Source: Trissonchulus latispiculum
Taxonomy: Eukaryota > Nematoda > Enoplea > Enoplida > Ironidae
Reading direction: 5' to 3'
Length of the DNA stretch: 64,000 nucleotides
Assembly (NCBI GenBank): GCA_030248195.1
Contig: JASAND010020284.1
Span: 1 to 64,000 of the forward strand
Positions 12,405-23,269 of this stretch are shown here, piece after piece. Both the position numbers and the translations under genes were made by a program. Position 1 is the first letter of the stretch. Every line of letters begins with the position of its first letter. Below the pieces are notes generated by a model. The model was not told the DNA's origin. It did no database searches and worked only from the letters and a program-made list of their open reading frames with translations.

Positions 12405-14219
12405 TTGGCACAACCAATTCTGGTTCAGGCACGGCGGGGCGCTATCAATGAGAGTAAACAGTTGTGCCAATACTCACAGTGCAGAAATTTAGAAGTTTTT
12501 CTCGAAAATCTTGATTGGGGTATAATATTTAATGGATGTGCGTCCCCCTTGGATTACTGGAACGAATTTTCCAATGTCATCAAGTATGGAATTCAAACTT
12601 TTATCCCTAGAAAGAGAGTGAAGTTCGCTCATAGGAATCTTTTCAACCTATCTGTAGAATCGTTAAATGCAATTAATGAAAAACGCAAGTGTTACAATAA
12701 ATTTCGCCTGCTTGGAACAGACTTCTGGAAAGACCGTCTTCGTTTCTGGACGAAAAAATGTCGATTACTTGTTTCGAAAGATAGGGCTACCCATGAACAC
12801 AGCATTGCTACAGCAGGAAATCATGGTACATTTTTTAAATATGTGAAGAAGGTTTTGGGCAGAGATAGTTTAATTCCTGACCTTATCCAGGACAATCAAC
12901 GTTTCAATGACGATAAGGCAAAGGCTAATTGTGTAAACGATTTCCTTTGTAGCGTATTCACAGAAGATAGCGGTATATTGCCTCGATTCGAAAATCGGAC
13001 TGTTGCAATTTTGGATAATATTGATTTTACACCTGATCTTATTAGGTCCGCACTTAGCAAGATGGCTAGTAAGTATTCGTCAGGACCAGACGACATTCCT
13101 GCAATTGTTGTTAAAAAGTGTTCTGAGACTTTTATATTTCCCCTGTGTAAATTGTTCTCTATTTGTTTTGAGCGTAACATGTTACCATCGGATTGGAAAA
13201 GCGCTAATATCACGCCGTTGTACAAAGGGTCAGGTTCTAGTCACTCTCCTACTAACTACAGACCTATATCGCAAACTTCAGCTTTTGGAAAATTAATGGA
13301 ATCCTGTGTCAAGCATGAAATGTTAACTTTTCTAACAGAAAATAATTTACTGAGTCCGCAGCAACATGGCTTTCTACCAAGTCGCTCTACTGTAACACAG
13401 TTACTTGAGAGCTTAGATGAATGGATGGACAACATGGAGCATGGAAACTTAACTGATGTTGTGTACCTCGATTTACGCAAAGCTTTTGATTCTGTTGTTC
13501 ACGAAAAGTTGCTTCTAAAGTGTGCCGCATATGGCTTTCGCGGTAATTTACTATCATATCTGAGGTGTTTTCTGGAAAATAGGTTACAGCGTGTACGCAT
13601 TGCTAACGTGTATTCATCGTGGAAAGTGGTCAAAAGTGGTGTTCCTCAGGGGTCTGTGTTGGGACTATTATTGTTTCTCGTCTATATCAACGATATGCCA
13701 GAAATTATGCAGAGCTCGCATGTGAAAATGTACGCAGATGATGTAAAACTATATAACGTCCGTAAGAGAAATGAAATTAGAGCAAGAGGTCTACAGCATG
13801 ATTTAACGTCTACTGATTTTTGGTGTGATATATGGCAATTGTTAATTAATGGTAAAAAATGCAAATGTTTACCTATTGGATGGTATGCTTTAAATCCTGC
13901 TCAGTATAGCATAGCTGTAGACGAAATAGAAATGGAAACAGTAATGAAGGATTTAGGTGTTTTTATTGATGGTAAGCTTACTTTTTCGGCTCACTGTGCT
14001 AAAATAGTGAAAACTTCATCGCGTACTGTTGGTCTCATTTATCGTGCCTTTAGTTGTCGAAATGTATCTTTCATGCGTATGATGTTTGTGATGTACGTGT
14101 GTCCTATACTTGAGTATAATTTGGAAATATGGTCTCCTAAAGATATTGACTTGATCGAACGTGTTCAACGTAGTTTTTTGAAAAGGATAAGGGGGTTTTC
14201 TGAGCTGACGCACTGTTTT
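12405..14219 (+). pseudogene. Non-LTR retrotransposon (CR1/Jockey-like) ORF2 fragment with reverse transcriptase
   Basis: A frame of about 600 codons carries the RT motifs in order: ITPLYKGSG, NYRPIS, QHGFLPSRSTVTQL, VYLDLRKAFDSV (motif A with Asp), SGVPQGSVLG (motif B) and KMYADDVKLY (motif C). A thumb region follows with EMETVMKDLGVFID. The upstream apurinic-like endonuclease is missing: the frame begins abruptly after a non-ATG codon, typical 5' truncation. The C-terminal zinc knuckle is lost because the element is cut at about 14205-14219, where AT-rich MITE-like DNA begins. The catalytic Asp residues are intact, so the break is at the ends rather than in the core. Confidence 0.9.
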
Positions 14220-14490
14220 TTATCATTTTGATAAGAAATTTTCAGGAATGATAAAAAATTTTTGGCCGATTTTATCAATCGATAAGAAAATTTCGGAAAT
14301 TTTATGCTGGCAATAAGAAAAAATAAAAAATGAAATGGTAAGATTTGGCTGCAGCCGGGAAGAAAAAATAATAAAAAAACCGAGAGCTTTTGCCTCGCTT
14401 CGCTCGGCACATTCATTTTCTTAAGGAAGGAAAACGCGCGAAATACCAAGTCAATTTTTAGGTTTTCAGGGTTTAGGTTGTTGCTCGCCA
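14205..14490. mobile_element. AT-rich MITE-like segment carrying the GCCTCGCTTCGCTCGGC word
   Basis: It contains GGCTGCAGCCGGGAAG followed by GCCTCGCTTCGCTCGGCAC, the same module as in the MITE at 4043, inside otherwise AT-rich DNA with TTTTATCATT/GATAAGAAA words. A second copy of the module lies at about 14680-14740. It truncates the LINE on its left. I could not define a target duplication. Confidence 0.45.
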
Positions 14491-14859
14491 CGAATATTCA
14501 CCGTGTTCAACACGGATGTAAATGGAGATGAAATTACGACAGACAGTGATCGTACCGAAAATTGCTATTTGTGTGCCATATCGATTCTTTAATCAGTTTC
14601 AGTCTTTCTGGCGTTAATAGGGAAGGGGCAATAAGTTACACACAGGTATATAGTATAGTAGGTACACACAGGTTTGCCTGCAGCCTCGAACAAAAAGTTG
14701 ACAAAAATGCAAAACCTTCGGCCTCGCTTCGCTCGGCACTTTTTTTACTAAGGTTTAGAGAGGGTGGTCAATTTTTGAAAAAAAGTCAATTTTCCGGTTT
14801 TTAGAATCTAGTTGATGATCTAGATGAAGTTGTTCTTGTCATATTTACTGGCTGCGAAT

Positions 14860-14925
14860 GGTATATAAGAGTTTCCCAAAAATATATACATACATACATA
14901 TACATATGTATATACGTAAAAACGT
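14860..14925. repeat. ATAC/ATAT microsatellite
   Basis: Short tract of ATATATACATACATAC type followed by an AT palindrome around CATATGTATATAC. Confidence 0.7.
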
Positions 14926-15183
14926 GTCAATATCCTGTCCCATTGTGTTAACCGTTCGGCGCTATTCGCTAAAGTCCTTCGTAGGTTCGTATTTAGTTAG
15001 CGAGTGGTTAAAATATATCCAAAACGGTTTGCTCAATATAGATAATAGATAAAGAATTGACAAAACGAAAAAAATTGGTCAAGAAAACGTTCCAATTTTT
15101 TGTCTTTGTCTTAGTTCAAACAGCACGGCAGGCATATATAGCTTTATAATGCAGTTTTGTGAGGTTTAAGGGAGTTTTCTGCA

Positions 15184-15570
15184 TAAGCACTTCACTTGTT
15201 ACTATTCTTCCTGCCAAAATACCTATGAAGTTCTGCAGATGGACACCAAAAGTGCGACTATTTTGCATCTTGTTCTGGTATTATATCGCCAACGGTTGCA
15301 GCTAGCGGCCTGAAATTTTCACCATTAATGTAGCTGCCAAAGGTGCTTTTATAGCCCATAAAAGCAGTTCACCAGATAGTATTCTTCCTGAACAAAATAC
15401 CTGCGAAGTTCCGTAAATGCGAACCATGACGTGCGACTGTTTGCACCTGGTTGTCCTGCCATTATATCTCAAACAGTAGCAGCTATTAGCCTGAGATATA
15501 AACCAGTTATGTAACTATTAATGGTGCTTTTATGGGCCATAAAATCACTTCACTTGATACTATTCTTCCT
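15184..15570 (+). repeat. Two tandem copies of the ~180-bp repeat
   Basis: The first unit (about 15184-15370) is highly similar to 8931-9112. The second (about 15371-15570) is more diverged, with the same start (ATTCTTCCTG) and end (CATAAAA..TCACTTGATA). The array stops 17 bp before a RhoGAP exon, so an intron is filled with it. Confidence 0.75.
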
Positions 15571-15587
15571 CGTACCTTGGCATGCAG

Positions 15588-15677
15588 GACATCCACTGCG
15601 TATCCTCCCGGCTCAAGATGTACCTGCGGGAGTTCCCCAACCCGCTGCTAACCTACCAGCTTTACGACGACTTTGTC
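15588..15677 (+). CDS. RhoGAP exon a (CdGAPr/ARHGAP32-33-like)
   Basis: An AG acceptor (catgcag) precedes and a GTGGGT donor follows 30 codons beginning DIHCVSSRLKMYLRE and continuing PNPLLTYQLYD. This is the signature block of the RhoGAP domain of the CdGAPr/RICS (ARHGAP31-33) group, including the conserved LRE-x-PxPL segment. RhoGAP proteins stimulate GTP hydrolysis by Rho, Rac or Cdc42. The catalytic arginine lies N-terminal to this exon and is not visible in the window. Upstream exons were not found. Phase 0 at both ends. Confidence 0.85.
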
Positions 15678-15822
15678 GTGGGTCTTGTCGTACCTTGGAC
15701 ATGGACGTTCACATTTGCTGCGTGTTCGTCCTCTAAGACCGTTTTTACCATCCGCTGCTAATGGGTCGATTTGTCATGTTGATTGTTGTGAATGCTCATG
15801 TCATGTTCATCTTTGCACACAG

Positions 15823-16013
15823 GACGCCGTCGAAGGCAGCGAAGGCAACCTGAAGATCCTGAAGCTGCATGACGTGGTGCAGCGGCTGCCGCCCCCGCAC
15901 TACCGCACGGCCGAGTACCTGATCCGGCACCTGGCCCGCGTGGCCGAGCACTCGAAACGCACTGGCATGCACGTGCAGAACCTGGCCATTGTCTGGGCGC
16001 CCAACTTGTTGAG
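15823..16013 (+). CDS. RhoGAP exon b
   Basis: Acceptor cacacag; the donor gtgatg follows a split Arg codon. The encoded block contains KLHDVVQRLPPPHYRTAEYL and ends NLAIVWAPNLLR, the conserved helix and the N-L-A-x-V-x-x-P-N-L motif of RhoGAP domains. It follows exon a in the expected order and phase. GC-rich third positions contrast with the AT-rich surroundings, a host-gene signature. Confidence 0.9.
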
Positions 16014-16193
16014 GTGATGTTTCAATTGCCACCCCTCCCCTCAGTGGTTGTAGTCTGGGTGTTGCACAGCCATCGCCTCAACAGAAGTCCAACGAGTATA
16101 TACTATATACCTGCCCGTTACGTAATGGACCTCCCTAAGCACTTATGCATACTGCTCCATCCCATACAGGTAATAGGTGACTGTCCATTTCAG

Positions 16194-16348
16194 ATGCAAA
16201 GAGCACGAGGGCCTGTCGAACTTCGACAGCTCGGGCAGCGTGCTGGACAGCGTGGGCGTGCAGGCCATGGTCACGGAGTACCTGATCCTCTACCACGACA
16301 TGATCTTCAACCCCAAGATGCCGCCCCTGCTCAGGAAGAAGAATGCCT
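16194..16348 (+). CDS. RhoGAP exon c
   Basis: Acceptor tttcag; the donor is gtacgt. It completes the split Arg codon of exon b and encodes the last helices of the RhoGAP domain (…SVGVQAMVTEYLILYHDMIF), as in ARHGAP32 relatives. It ends at KMPPLLRKKNA. Phase 1 exit. Confidence 0.85.
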
Positions 16349-16430
16349 GTACGTTGAGTTCACCCCCCATTCTTCTTTTGACATTCTATTGGGTTAGCCG
16401 CTTGGATTTTTTCTAAAATGTACATTTTAG

Positions 16431-16560
16431 CGTCTTCGTCGCCCCGCCGATCAGCGTCCCGGCCGCAGTCGATGGCCGTGTCCACGCCGGCGCGGATGAA
16501 CATCCCGGGAACCGGTTCTGGCCGGGCTCCGAGGGGCACTACCTGTCAGGACAACCGAGG
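16431..16560 (+). CDS. RhoGAP exon d (Ser/Arg-rich linker)
   Basis: Acceptor tttag, donor gtaaga; the phases fit exon c. The protein is Ser/Arg/Pro-rich (SSPRRSASRPQS…), the low-complexity tail expected after the GAP domain in this family. No domain is recognised. Confidence 0.75.
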
Positions 16561-16665
16561 GTAAGAATCATATTTTTATGCTTGCGCACAACGTACCAAT
16601 GTACTAGGATAGCTAGCACCAAATGTCAGACCATTTTTGCCTTTTCGCGCACCACTTGTTTCCAG

Positions 16666-16760
16666 GATTCTTTATGGCAACTCGCGACTGGAGCAGCACT
16701 TCCACTACAGTCAAGAAACTAAGGTGGACCTTGCAACCCTTCCCCGATCTCGATTACTTG
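16666..16760 (+). CDS. Candidate RhoGAP exon e, 3' end uncertain
   Basis: The acceptor tttccag is in the right phase (GG|G) after exon d and gives GILYGNSRLEQHFHYSQ. A clear donor is not visible before retroelement-like sequence begins near 16780, so the end is approximate. Confidence 0.5.
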
Positions 16761-16852
16761 TCAGAAATATCGAGAATATAACGGGGACGCCCCAACAGAC
16801 GCAGAACTTCAAAAGGAATCAATCGAAAGTATTTTCATGAAAATGGGCCTCA

Positions 16853-17518
16853 ATGTCTGTTCGATACGGCAATAGACGTCAACCAGACGCGGTGGCACAA
16901 AACACAGCCAAAGGGTTGGGTTTCTCTCTCGGAACCGAGAATGTTTACCGCGTCTCCATGTTATGTGATACTGGGGCAGATGTCTCAGTCATTGATAGAC
17001 GGCTCGCAGACCCGGCTGGAGCTGTTCTGGCACCGCTCAAGAGGTCAGATGCAGTTCGCCAATGTGACTCTCAGCTGTTAAAAATGGCTGGCAAGATTGA
17101 AGGTGTTCTGCACATGGCGGGACACGTTTACCCTGCAACTTTCTTAGTGCCGGAGGAACCCTTCCCGCACGATAGTTACAGTGTTATTGTTTGACATGAT
17201 ATACTGCAACAAATCGGCGAATTACGCATAGATTACGATAAACGGATTCTCCGTTTAACTGATAAAAAGATGGGAGGTCAGTACGAATTTCGTTTGGCCG
17301 ACCACAGGGCTGTGGTAAGTACATCCGGCCCTGACGTCACCCGACTGGGAGGTGGTCGTCCATTGGGCATGTTCCTTCCTCTGCAGGAAATCGTTCTGCA
17401 AGATCTGGTTCCCAACGGGAAAACAGTTTGTTTACGGATGAGGCGGAAAACCTGCCATTACCATATCCGGAAGTTGATGAGACACGCCGCTTTGGCTGAA
17501 CCAATAATACAATTATAA
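16853..17518 (+). pseudogene. LTR-retroelement aspartic protease remnant
   Basis: The first frame contains LCDTGADVSVID, the retropepsin active-site motif (D-T-G-A), and a C-terminal part ending at a TGA near 17193. The same frame continues after the stop with a DILQQIG-type segment where intact elements have the flap-to-end G-x-D-x-L motif. It lies between RhoGAP exon e and the exons at 17534 and 17665, so it is most simply an insertion in an intron. No LTR borders were seen. The element class (Gypsy or BEL) is not resolved. Confidence 0.7.
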
Positions 17519-17533
17519 GATATTAGTTTACAG

Positions 17534-17570
17534 GCCCTGGACAAGATCAAGCAGATCAGGGCCACTTTGG
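17534..17570 (+). CDS. Short coiled-coil exon f
   Basis: Acceptor tttacag followed by ALDKIKQIRATL and a donor gttcgt. The phase (one base left over) fits the acceptor of the exon at 17665 exactly, supporting a real intron of about 94 bp. It may be the downstream part of the RhoGAP gene; I do not recognise the sequence. Confidence 0.55.
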
Positions 17571-17664
17571 GTTCGTGGTCTCTTTTTCATTCCTTCTGCC
17601 TGACTTCGCTCCCTCCTAGCGTGAGTGAGCCGCGTGTACGACTACGTGACACGTGCTGTTGCAG

Positions 17665-17783
17665 CGTCGGTGGGCACGATCAGCGAGAGCGAGCTGTACG
17701 AGCTGCAGCGGCAGTTCGCCATCGCCGAGACGCAGCTGCAGGACGCCAAGCTCGACGACAGCGTCATCCACCTGAAGGGCAAG
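17665..17783 (+). CDS. Coiled-coil exon g
   Basis: Acceptor gttgcag, donor gtccag. It encodes SVGTISESELYELQRQF and a heptad-like AIAETQLQDAKLDD segment. GC-rich coding composition matches the RhoGAP exons upstream. Same gene is likely but not proven. Confidence 0.6.
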
Positions 17784-18760
17784 GTCCAGGGCATATTGTT
17801 CATTTTTAAATTATTTTCTGGTACACGCTGTCTTCTTGATACTGCTCTCCGCGCTCATATCATACTAGCCATAGCCAGGGGTTTTTTCCTACGAGCCACT
17901 TCCTAATTTAGGAAAAAGGCAAAATTTATTTTTCTACGCACAGTGTAGGGTCAAAATTCATTTTCCTAAATCAACGCAAATTCCTTTTGGCACAAATCAA
18001 CGCAAAACATGCCCAAAACGGCTCGTTTCACAGAATCGAGCAAAAAAATGTCGAAAAATTGATCTCTTTTCTCGCGCGTCAGCCCCCGCAAAAATGTTAG
18101 TAAGTCCGCCGAGCGAAGAGAGGCGAAAAGCTATCGATTTTTTAACCAAAAATAAGGTATCTCCAGCAGAGAAAACGCATTCCCCCTTCCAAGAACTGCA
18201 TATCAAACCCTCATAGCAAAAAAACTCGGACCACCGCCCTAGCCCTAGAGTCTTAGGGCCAGAGAGTTCTTTTGTTGTCTGGGATTGGTAACCGTGGTGT
18301 GGCGTTTTCTCAAATAGCTTTTAGGTATGCTAGTAAGCGCGAAAAGCGCTTTAAAGAGGCCCATTTACTTAATTGAGCACAAGAAAGTCCGAAAATCGAC
18401 CTCTTAATTCGCGCGCCTGCCCCCCAAAAATGTTCATGGTCCGCCGAGCGAAGCGAGGCGAAAGCTTTCGCTTTTTGAAAAATTTTCCTTCGCGGATGCA
18501 GCCATTTCTTTCCTTTTCCGGTCAGCTTTTCCTTTTCCTGATTTAGGAAAATGTCAAATTTTCTTTTCCTACGTATAGTGTAGCCTCAAAATTCGATTTA
18601 CTAAAAACATACGATTTAGGGAAAAAACACTGGCCGTAGCCGTGATTTTTGTGCTACTTTTTCTGAGGTATCACGGGCCTCCATTGGATTGTTTTACCCC
18701 GCCTTCTGTGTTGCTTTCTCGAATCTCCCAGGCCATGTTCTGGAAGAAATTTTCATTATC
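17784..18760. repeat. LTR-like dispersed fragment split by a MITE
   Basis: Bases 17796-17875 plus 18633-18660 match 25470-25570 (TTTTAAATTATTTTCTGGTA…CATACTAGCC…TAGCCGTGATTTTT). The second copy precedes a Gypsy gag, so this may be LTR sequence of that family. Confidence 0.6.
17876..18632. mobile_element. hAT-type MITE (757 bp)
   Basis: The ends CAGGGGTTTTTTCC and GGGAAAAAACACTG are approximate inverted copies. They are flanked by gccatagc (17868-17875) and gccgtagc (18633-18640), an 8-bp duplication with one mismatch. The related sequence at 25535-25560 is an uninterrupted (empty) site. The interior has two copies of a CCGCCGAGCGAAGCGAGGCG-like word at about 18107 and 18431 and many TAGGAAAA words. 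It is non-coding. Confidence 0.82.
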
Positions 18761-19189
18761 GGCCTGAAATTTGGTATGTTTACTACACTGGTACTATGGA
18801 CCATACAAAGTTCTAAAGAAATAGCTTTGGAAAAATAATCAAGAAATAGTTTTTAGTATGTTTCTTGAGTTTAGTGTTTGCCCGGAGATGACTAAGAAGA
18901 ACAATTGAATCATGTTTATAGTGGGGAACTTGTTTACATTTTTTGGATCCTATTTGAAGAATGAAAGGAAAAAACAGTTTTTTATTATTTTCTTAATTTT
19001 GGTCGAGCTCACCATAGTTGAACAGACCATTCATACAATTTCAAGCCAGATTACTTAATTTAAACTAATCAGGTACCAAAGGTACAACCCCACTCCGTGG
19101 CGTAAATGCTCGCACTGCGCGCTCGAAGTCACGTTACTTGTGCAATGTTTTTTAATTATAAGTCTAATCGCATAAATACCACCAGAAAT

Positions 19190-20930
19190 CGACTCCTGAC
19201 CCTATAATGAATCGAAATGACATAGTACAAGACGATCTTTGGAATTTTTTTGCAAAATCGATATTTCCAATAAATCAACAATGTCTGACAAATCGATATT
19301 TATAATTGATTTTGAAAACATTTTGTACCAGAAATGTTTTCACATATTGCTTGCATAAAATGATCACGTGATCGGTCAGAAAATCACCCATTCAATATCA
19401 CTAACAGGGCCAAAAACGGATCAGTAATTATCGATTTATCGATTCTGCATTATTGGTAGCTCAAATTGCCAAATAAATGTCATATTAGTGCTTTTCGACC
19501 CAAAATTGACCTGAAAAGACATAATGTATATGGCGGTGGCACAATTTTTTGAAATTTGCCATTTCTGATCAATCGATAATCAACAATTAATCGATATCGA
19601 TTATTGCTGTTTGAAAAAGCTTATGCCAAAATTGTTAACATCCAGTATGTACACAAAATGATCACGTGATAGTCAAAAAATCGTCGGTCTACCCGTTCAA
19701 TATCACTAAAGCCCGGTTCATACTTCATATGCTTTGTGCTTTGTGCTTTGTGCTTTTGTGCTTTTGTGCTTTGTGCTTTGTGCTTTCCGGTTCATACTTT
19801 TTGGAAAAGCACAGTGCTTTGTGCTTTGTGCTTTTCTAATTCATACTTCAAAAATGTTCTTTGTGCTTTGTGCTTTTGTGCTTTTGTGCTTTCGGGTGTG
19901 CTTTCGAATGTTGAGCCGAGCTCAACATTGTGCTTTTGTGCTCAGCCAATCAAATTCCAGCATTTTTGACGTCAGCCAATAGAAAAGAGAAGGCGTGGAA
20001 TCAGAAGAGACCGCCGAATACGGTAGCAAGGAAGACGTGTACACTGAAAATAAAATGATGAGACTGAACTGAAAAGTAAAATGGAAAAATGATCGAAAAT
20101 AGGAAAAGTATAAAAATAAAAATAATCTACCAGTATATGTCTAGATTGTTTGCATTGAATTTACTGAACGATTTCAAGATACTTACTTTGGAAATTTTTG
20201 TAATTATTTCGACTAGCAAATATTGTTTCAAATATTTTCTGCTGTTTCTTATAGGCACTTGCTAAATTACTTTGACAAATATGTGATTTAGGATTTATTA
20301 AAACATCTTGATTTTTTGCTTTACGATTTTGCAACTTGCTTTTCTATTCAATTTGTGGCTGAATGTGCATACTTTTTATGTTTCAGTAGTGTGGTGACTA
20401 AATCTCGTTTCTTGTGCTTTGCTGTCCCCACGAGAAGTATGAATCAATTCTCATGAGCACAAAGCACAAAGCACAAAGGACAAAGGACAAAAGCACAAAG
20501 GACAAAGCACAAAGGACAAAGCACAAAGCACTCATAGAAAAGGACAAAAGCACAAAGCACAAAAGCACAAAAAGTATGAACCGGGCTTAAAAAGGACAGT
20601 GGATCATTAATTATCGATTTACCGATTCTGCCTTATCGGTAGCTCAAGTTGCCAAATAAATGTCATATTCGTGCTTTTCGACCCAAAAATGACCGGAAAA
20701 GACATATTACATATGGCGGTGGCACAATTTTTTGAAATTTGCCATTTCTGATCAATCAATAATCATCGATAGATAGATATCGATTATCGATTTTTGAAAA
20801 ATTTTGTACCAGAAATGTTTACATCCAGCATATACATAAAATGTTCAGGTGATCGGTCAAAAAATCACCCATCTATCCAGTCAAAGTCACCAAAACACCC
20901 AAAAATCGATAATCAATAATCGATAACTGA
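19190..20930 (+). repeat. ~305-bp tandem repeat rich in ATCGAT, split by a MITE
   Basis: Landmarks AATGTCATATT.GTGCTTTTCG, ATGGCGGTGGCACAATTTTTT and AAAATGATCACGTGAT recur in successive units (about 19190-19405, 19406-19706 and 20591-20920). AATCGATAAT-type words are dense. The third unit is separated from the second only by the element at 19710-20587. It is satellite-like or a multicopy transposon tail; no coding capacity. Confidence 0.75.
19710..20587. mobile_element. PIF/Harbinger-like MITE built of CTTTGTG heptamers
   Basis: The ends AGCCCGGTTCATACTT and AAGTATGAACCGGGCT are perfect inverted copies. The flanking trinucleotide is TAA on both sides (19707-19709, 20588-20590), the TWA target of PIF/Harbinger elements. 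The left arm is filled with GCTTTGT units and the right arm with the complementary ACAAAGC units, so the element can fold back. The centre is AT-rich and non-coding. A neighbouring repeat unit supplies the empty site. Confidence 0.9.
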
Positions 20931-21604
20931 CCAGGAAAATTTTTGATCAAAAAACGAATACCGGATTTGAATTCCTTGACCCTGAATGGACCATATAGCG
21001 TGTATCACATTAAAAAACAAAAATAAAAACATTTTATCGATCGATGCGATCAATCGATACGATTGATCGATTGAAAATATCGACTAAAGAAAAAAGTTTC
21101 CTAATTTTTGATTAGCTTTCAAGTAAACCCAGGAACGTCTAAATCGGTCGAGGCGTTCCTGAGTTAATAGCCCGGACGGACACACATACACATACAGTGA
21201 GGGGAGTAGCCGGACTACAGGCCTACCCATATCCATGCCAGTCTTTTGAATGTATTTGAATTGAACTATTGAGACTTGAAATATTCTTTAAGATGCGTGG
21301 TGAAACTAAACTAACTAACGAACTGTGCTGTCAGAAAAGTGGCTCAGTACATCAGATGACGCTTAAACCGGTGTTACAATCATTATTCACCGTTATTGTT
21401 TTGCAGTCTTTACAGTTTTATTTTTTACGTCTTGAACTGTTGAACATGCGACACATACCAGTTCCAATAGTTTAACAGTTTCTCCTTTGCAATTTAATAT
21501 CTATCTCTATTTCATTCAATGTATACTACACGCTACACGCCCTACTGCGATTGGCTCTGCTTTATTCACTGCAAAAGACCGTCATTGAGATGGGTCTTTG
21601 AGCC

Positions 21605-23266
21605 ATGATGGAAACACAACCACAACACCAACCACGGAGAATGAAGACGATCCTAAAACTGAAGCGTTTCAAGTGTTCACTGGCTTCGTCTGCGTTCGCT
21701 AAAAAGATTCCAATTCAAAAGGTTGTTCCAGAGCGCTTGCGGGACGGCAGGTTTGGGAAGACAGTGTGGATTTTTGCAACCTTGGCCGTTACTACATTTT
21801 GTGTGTTTCAAGCGGCTAAATTAACACAAAAGTGTCTGTCTGGTGAGCCGGTAACTGTTGTCAGAATTTCTGATGATAACCGCATGCCAAACATTGCTAT
21901 ACTAGTAGAACACGCTATTGTCTCATACTGGCTAGATGCATATTTTCTTAATATGTCTTCTGGTAGCGAGACGGAAAAAATTTCGAATATCGTGGGTGAG
22001 GCTTATCACAACGCGTTTGTAAGTATTCGAGAGGAATGCTATCGACGATCGCCTGTTCCGTGGCCGTTTGCTTCATCATTTACTGATGCTAACGTCACAG
22101 CTTGGCTATTCCCTTTAATTCGCAAATACGACGGAATGCTCAATTTAGCTACTGCAATGATGCCACCAGCCGAATACTTCATGGGAGCGCAGTGGATTCC
22201 AAAAAACCTAAACCTCGCTTCGCTGTATTTAGAGAAGGAAGACACATTACCGTGCGACTCTCGAGCTGGTTACTGCGCACGCGACTATGGACATCATCCC
22301 GTGGCTGTTGTCCCGAATATATCCATTTCGGCGGCTATGAAAGAGGTAGGCGTTGCCTACGTTATAAATTCATCTATCCTCGTTGCGGACAGCAGCAAGA
22401 TGCTGGTAGTGCAGCATCAGTGTGTCTTCGACTCTCCTTATTACATATCAGCAGGTACCACAGCAGAGAAGCTTGACCACGTGGGAATCCCGCTAAACCC
22501 AAACCTTAGCTACTCTATCACCATGAACGTCAGACGATACAGCCGTGAAAAAAGGTACTGCAACGAAGAGCTGACAAGCACTAACCTCAGCTGCATATCG
22601 TTATGCTTAGTGAAGCGAGTTAAAGCTACGCCTAGCAGTTGCTTGCCGTGGATTGGCGATATTGGAAAACTCACTGGCGTTAAGCACTGTTTGGATAACT
22701 TGACAAATCTTGTGCCTATGAAATACAAGTATCCTAGCGAAGACTCATGGCCGTACAATACGTCGCAGAACGATGAATGCTACCATCCAGGTACCTTGCC
22801 TGTCGACTGCATGGAGGAATGTGATGACGGCTCGCGTTCTGCCTCCGACAGAACATTGTGCAAGGAAACAGTTGTCCAATTTACAGTTTCGCCTGCTATT
22901 CAAGTGTTTGAAGGTTATGTGTTCGACAGCCAGTGTGGCGGAGAAGTTCCGCCCATGTTGATGATATCAATGGAAGAAGATAACATCTACGAAGTGGAAA
23001 TGAAGGATGGATACACATTCCCGCAGTACGTTGCTGACCTCGGAGGCTTGCTGGGCTTCACACAATACTCTACAATGTTGGCAATTGCATGTCAGTTTCT
23101 GTGGCAGAAGTTGCAGGACAAAATGAAGACTTGCAACAATCAGGCGAGCAACAGTCGGAGCAAAAATGGTCATAGAAGAGAGGGGGCTCTTCGACAACGG
23201 GGAGCGAGAATCAGGCGGCGAGCGACGGTGGTGGGCCTGAGCAGTCAACATAACCGCGTAATATAG
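21605..23266 (+). CDS. DEG/ENaC-like ion channel subunit, intronless
   Basis: An uninterrupted 553-codon frame begins at tandem ATG codons. A basic N-terminus precedes one hydrophobic segment (about residues 56-75, WIFATLAVTTFCVFQ). A large Cys-rich, N-glycosylation-rich loop follows, then a second hydrophobic segment near residue 490 (YVADLGGLLGFTQYSTMLA). Two membrane segments around a Cys-rich ectodomain, with an L-G-x-x-x-G-x-x-x-x-S signature at the second one, is the DEG/ENaC/ASIC layout. Such trimers conduct sodium across the plasma membrane. The N-terminal His-Gly gating motif is not evident and the G-x-S filter is altered, so it is a divergent member. The C-terminus is Arg-rich. An AATAAA at 23345-23350 fits the poly(A) signal. 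Lack of introns could mean a retrocopy. Confidence 0.72.
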   Translation: MMETQPQHQPRRMKTILKLKRFKCSLASSAFAKKIPIQKVVPERLRDGRFGKTVWIFATLAVTTFCVFQAAKLTQKCLSGEPVTVVRISDDNRMPNIAILVEHAIVSYWLDAYFLNMSSGSETEKISNIVGEAYHNAFVSIREECYRRSPVPWPFASSFTDANVTAWLFPLIRKYDGMLNLATAMMPPAEYFMGAQWIPKNLNLASLYLEKEDTLPCDSRAGYCARDYGHHPVAVVPNISISAAMKEVGVAYVINSSILVADSSKMLVVQHQCVFDSPYYISAGTTAEKLDHVGIPLNPNLSYSITMNVRRYSREKRYCNEELTSTNLSCISLCLVKRVKATPSSCLPWIGDIGKLTGVKHCLDNLTNLVPMKYKYPSEDSWPYNTSQNDECYHPGTLPVDCMEECDDGSRSASDRTLCKETVVQFTVSPAIQVFEGYVFDSQCGGEVPPMLMISMEEDNIYEVEMKDGYTFPQYVADLGGLLGFTQYSTMLAIACQFLWQKLQDKMKTCNNQASNSRSKNGHRREGALRQRGARIRRRATVVGLSSQHNRVI

Positions 23267-23269
23267 CAG

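Noticed and set aside
12189..14213. Minus-strand frames opposite the LINE RT
   Set aside because: Shadows of the + strand RT frame, which carries all the recognised motifs.
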